Assembly (NCBI GenBank): GCA_964407695.1
Contig: CAYOWQ010000008.1
Coordinates: 1 to 64,000, forward strand
Length of the DNA stretch: 64,000 nucleotides
Source of the DNA: CAYOWQ01 sp964407695
Lineage (GTDB): Bacteria; Planctomycetota; Phycisphaerae; Phycisphaerales; SM1A02
Direction of reading: 5' to 3'
Translations under genes and position numbers: made by a program
Notes under the pieces: model-generated
Database searches by the model: none
Told to the model about the DNA's origin: nothing
The model's input: the letters and a program-made list of their open reading frames with translations, nothing else
Part shown: positions 61,601-64,000 of the stretch, piece by piece
How positions within the stretch are numbered: position 1 is the stretch's first letter
How the letters are laid out: the number at the start of each line of letters is the position of its first letter

Positions 61601-62773
61601 TCACCACTCGTTCTTGATCACAATGTGCAACGTATGAACCTGCTTGATCGCCTTCTGGTCCCCGCCACGAGCGGGCAGGTCAACATGGAAGAGCACGCGG
61701 TTCGCCGTCGACTCCTCAGGATCAGGCGTCTTCAGAGTGCCATCGCCCACGATTTCCCACTCAACCGCCCGACCCGTGTTGCCGATCAACTCATTGCGAA
61801 GTGCCTGGAGGTTTTCCGCAAGGTCCAGAGTCACCGGCTGATCCTTGAAATTCTCGACCTCATACTTCACGGTCACGTCGTAATTCGAGACCTTTCCGAT
61901 CTGCGGCTTCTTCTCGTTCTTGTCGATGGTGCGAATCACCACGATGTCCTTCGCCACACCGAGAAAGAGCTTCAGTTCGTCATCCTTGGGCGTAAACGCC
62001 GCCCAGTCCTCGCCCAGAAACGCTTCGGTGCCCCGGCTGTCCTCCTGAAAAATGCGGGCCTTGCCATACGGCAGGGCGAAACGCCCCAGTCCGTTCTTCG
62101 CATCGTTGAGAAGCACATAATGCATCGGCACCTTGATCTGCCGCTTCCCGGCATCGAGGTATCCGTTGGCTGCGAGGTCCGCCGTGTAAATCTTCTTGAC
62201 CGGCACGTTCTCGAACTTGGCTGAGAGCAGCTGCTTGGTCTCGTTCACGCCGATCGGCCGCTCAAGCCGCTCACCAAATCCTGCCCACATTCCCGATTCG
62301 CCGAAAGACTCGTTGGATTGATTGTGCAGAAGAATGTACTGCCACAGCGTCAGTGTCTTTTCATCCTTCCCTGCCACCGCACGATACGAGAAGGTCTTTG
62401 AAAGTTGCCCGATGATGTACGAGATTCGCACCTTGGCCGATGTCGCATCCGGAGATGCGACTTGCCACGTCAGGGCGTTCTCATTCGGGGGATATGACAC
62501 CGACAGCACCTTCACGGTCTCCGGTTCGGTCAGCACTCTCAGTTGAATCGAATCCTTGTCCACATTCGTGTTGGCCCAGGCAAACACGACGTCGTTGACG
62601 CCCTTGGCCAGCGGCACAATGCGTTCCTCTTCGACCAGCGTTGCGCCCGGATGGTCGAGTTGGATCTCCAGCCGTTCTCGCGGCGGCAACGTGATGAGCT
62701 TGATACCCGCCAGAGTCGATCCAGCCATCGCAAGGGAAAGAAGTGATGCCGACAACCGTGCAGCGTAACTCAT
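61601..62773 (-). CDS. Secreted DUF4139-type protein (copy 1 of 3, diverged)
   Basis: A 390-residue protein with a signal peptide (ASLLSLAMAGSTLAG). It is a diverged relative of the two genes that follow it: VVFAWANTNVDKDSIQLRVL corresponds to LQFSWANTLIDPSSVDLQFV, and later YILLHNQSNESFGESG, AKDIVVIRTIDKNEKKPQIG and KYEVENFKDQPVTLDLAEN resemble the C-terminal DUF4139 half. The start at 62773 has GAGG about 6 nt upstream; longer frames to 62956 carry unrelated residues. It heads the trio and is followed by copy 2 after 10 nt. Confidence 0.82.
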   Translation of the reverse strand: MSYAARLSASLLSLAMAGSTLAGIKLITLPPRERLEIQLDHPGATLVEEERIVPLAKGVNDVVFAWANTNVDKDSIQLRVLTEPETVKVLSVSYPPNENALTWQVASPDATSAKVRISYIIGQLSKTFSYRAVAGKDEKTLTLWQYILLHNQSNESFGESGMWAGFGERLERPIGVNETKQLLSAKFENVPVKKIYTADLAANGYLDAGKRQIKVPMHYVLLNDAKNGLGRFALPYGKARIFQEDSRGTEAFLGEDWAAFTPKDDELKLFLGVAKDIVVIRTIDKNEKKPQIGKVSNYDVTVKYEVENFKDQPVTLDLAENLQALRNELIGNTGRAVEWEIVGDGTLKTPDPEESTANRVLFHVDLPARGGDQKAIKQVHTLHIVIKNEW

Positions 62774-62952
62774 AGGGAACCTCAATTGACTCAAAGACAT
62801 CGATACACATCCATGATCGCCACATGTCCAATGGCCGGACACCCCATCGTGTCCACGAAAATCCAGTTTGCATGCCATGCCTTGACATTCGGCAAAACCG
62901 GCCCCCATGGCACGACAAATGACGACTGAATCCAACCGGTCCTCTCCCCGAT

Positions 62953-63651
62953 TCAATCTCGAAGTGCAACCGGTGGACCAAGAATCTCGCTGAAGACCAC
63001 CGCCTCACGCAACGAGGACCTGCCTCGTGCCCGCAGCAACGCGATCATCGGAGTGGCGTCGACCGACGTCGCGTTCATCCGTGCAGCAACTGGCGCTGAT
63101 CGGTCCAGTGCAACGACCGGCCCGCGAGACGCCCCCTGTTGACGCGATGATCGGGCCCGCGTCACCTGCCGCTTCGTTGACGGTTTCACTGTAGTCGGTG
63201 CCGATGCCGCCTGTGGCACACTCACACGATCAGGCACGCGTGCTGGTGGAGTCTTCGGAACGAGCACCCGACGGGGGGCGGGAATCGGAGCCGGCTGCGG
63301 CGGGATCGGCTTGGTTTGCGTCGGCGCTGACCGTGGCACCTCGCGGGTCGGCGCCGGCAAGGGTTCAGACCTCACGACCACCTTGGGCGACTTGGCGCGG
63401 CCCGCAGTTGCTTCACGCCGACGACGAAGCTCGTCAAGCTGCGCTTGGCGACGGGCAGCCGCGACCTCCTGCGCAGCCCCTCGCGCTGGATCGACAGGCC
63501 CCTGACCCGCAGCCCCAGACCCGGCCGTTCGCTGGGCCCTCATGCGCGCTTCGCGCTCCTGCTGCTCCCGTTTCGCCTTCTCCTGAAGCAACTTTCCGAT
63601 GATGTTCACGACCACGAACAGCAGCGCGACAACAATGCCGGTGTACTTCAT
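62953..63651 (-). CDS. Membrane-anchored Pro/Arg-rich protein
   Basis: A 232-residue protein with one N-terminal membrane helix (GIVVALLFVVVNIIGKLL, about 4-21), a charged coiled segment (EKAKREQQEREARMRAQRTA) and a long Pro/Ala/Arg-rich disordered region (about 75-180) with repeated PAP and PRS motifs. The end, ATPMIALLRARGRSSLREAV, is helical. It resembles the Pro-rich linkers of planctomycete secretion and envelope proteins; no family is assigned. The ATG at 63651 overlaps the ABC ATPase stop by 4 nt, so it is probably made with that ATPase. Confidence 0.7.
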   Translation of the reverse strand: MKYTGIVVALLFVVVNIIGKLLQEKAKREQQEREARMRAQRTAGSGAAGQGPVDPARGAAQEVAAARRQAQLDELRRRREATAGRAKSPKVVVRSEPLPAPTREVPRSAPTQTKPIPPQPAPIPAPRRVLVPKTPPARVPDRVSVPQAASAPTTVKPSTKRQVTRARSSRQQGASRGPVVALDRSAPVAARMNATSVDATPMIALLRARGRSSLREAVVFSEILGPPVALRD

Positions 63652-64000
63652 GTCTTCATCGTATCGCTCATTGCGATTCGCTTCTTCCCGATGAGCAGGC
63701 CGCGCCGCCGACCGTCCTCCATCACCCACTCAAACTCAGCGCCAAACGATTTGGACAGATTTGCTTCTGAAAGGACCATCGCGGCCGATCCGGCGGCAAC
63801 AAGTTGCCCCCCGTCGAGCAGCCAGGCATCGTCGGCATGGGTCCCGGCCATCGCCAGATCATGAATGGACACAACGACAGTGCAACCGCGGTCGGCGAGC
63901 CGCCGCAATACGGCCATCGTCGAGAGGACATGCTGCACGTCCATGGCCGCCGTGGGTTCGTCCAGCAAAAGAACCCCTCCAGGCTCAATCTGCGCTATGG
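63648..64000 (-). CDS. ABC transporter ATP-binding protein, C-terminal part (runs off the window)
   Basis: Only the C-terminal about 117 residues are in the window; the start lies beyond 64000. Visible are Walker B and D-loop (GVLLLDEPTAAMD), the H-loop VVVSIHDLAMAG and a terminal segment (SKSFGAEFEWVMEDGRRRGL) typical of FecE/BtuD-type metal, haem or cobalamin importers. The transported substrate cannot be told from this part. It overlaps the following Pro/Arg-rich gene by 4 nt. Confidence 0.88.
   Translation of the reverse strand, partial: IAQIEPGGVLLLDEPTAAMDVQHVLSTMAVLRRLADRGCTVVVSIHDLAMAGTHADDAWLLDGGQLVAAGSAAMVLSEANLSKSFGAEFEWVMEDGRRRGLLIGKKRIAMSDTMKT

Overview
The window looks like chromosomal DNA of a planctomycete, most likely from the Phycisphaerae side of the phylum. 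The DNA is GC-rich. Three secreted proteins end in paired dockerin-like repeats of the form GDLNGDGxVDGADLGLLL, two others carry PEP-CTERM-type sorting tails, and there are two large Ser/Thr kinases fused to TPR-like regions plus two ECF sigma factors. That combination is typical of the group. The placement is inference from family content; no rRNA is present.

Layout. 1-7.5 kb: secreted SUMF1-like protein and partner, a 21-nt tandem array, an S9 peptidase, formimidoylglutamate deiminase (hutF), a 2-hydroxyacid dehydrogenase and an HU protein. 7.6-13.0 kb: an ECF sigma gene overlapping by 4 nt a 1602-aa membrane-anchored VIT/vWA protein. 13.1-23.3 kb: FG-GAP/dockerin protein, an unrecognised 691-aa protein, two tandem signal peptidases with very large insertions, and a TPR kinase. 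23.5-27.3 kb: trpE, a CPBP protease on the opposite strand, trpC and an isolated nuoA. 27.4-33 kb: small and hypothetical genes in a repeat-rich stretch (40-nt tandem array, purine-rich elements), a HAF/dockerin protein and tRNA-Pro(TGG). 33.3-40 kb: MlaE-like permease, a transglutaminase-like protein lacking catalytic residues, a redoxin, a second sigma/kinase pair and a second 21-nt array. 40-49.4 kb: PEP-CTERM protein, guaB, a pilT / pseudo-pilB / CvpA-like operon, a PH-domain protein overlapping hpt, and a third dockerin protein. 49.5-64 kb: MOSC and SDR proteins, a lipoprotein, a 1409-aa PQQ-propeller protein, an extremely acidic small protein, an arabinose-5-phosphate isomerase, scpA, three DUF4139 proteins, and an ABC ATPase running off the right edge.

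Gene order is unusually mixed: strands alternate almost gene by gene, and housekeeping genes that usually sit in operons (trpE/trpC, nuoA, hutF, scpA, mlaE) stand alone. The clearest local units are the two sigma-first pairs (ECF sigma plus VIT/vWA protein; ECF sigma plus kinase), both with 4-nt start/stop overlaps, the pilT-pseudoATPase-CvpA operon, the lepB pair, and the DUF4139 trio.

No CRISPR array, complete insertion sequence, prophage or integrase was found. The best candidates for something undescribed are the sigma/VIT-vWA pair as a surface-sensing regulator, the PilT operon with an ATPase-dead PilB-like membrane protein, the signal peptidases with a lectin-like insertion, and two families of noncoding repeats (21-nt dyad arrays and purine-rich elements placed just downstream of genes in a fixed orientation).
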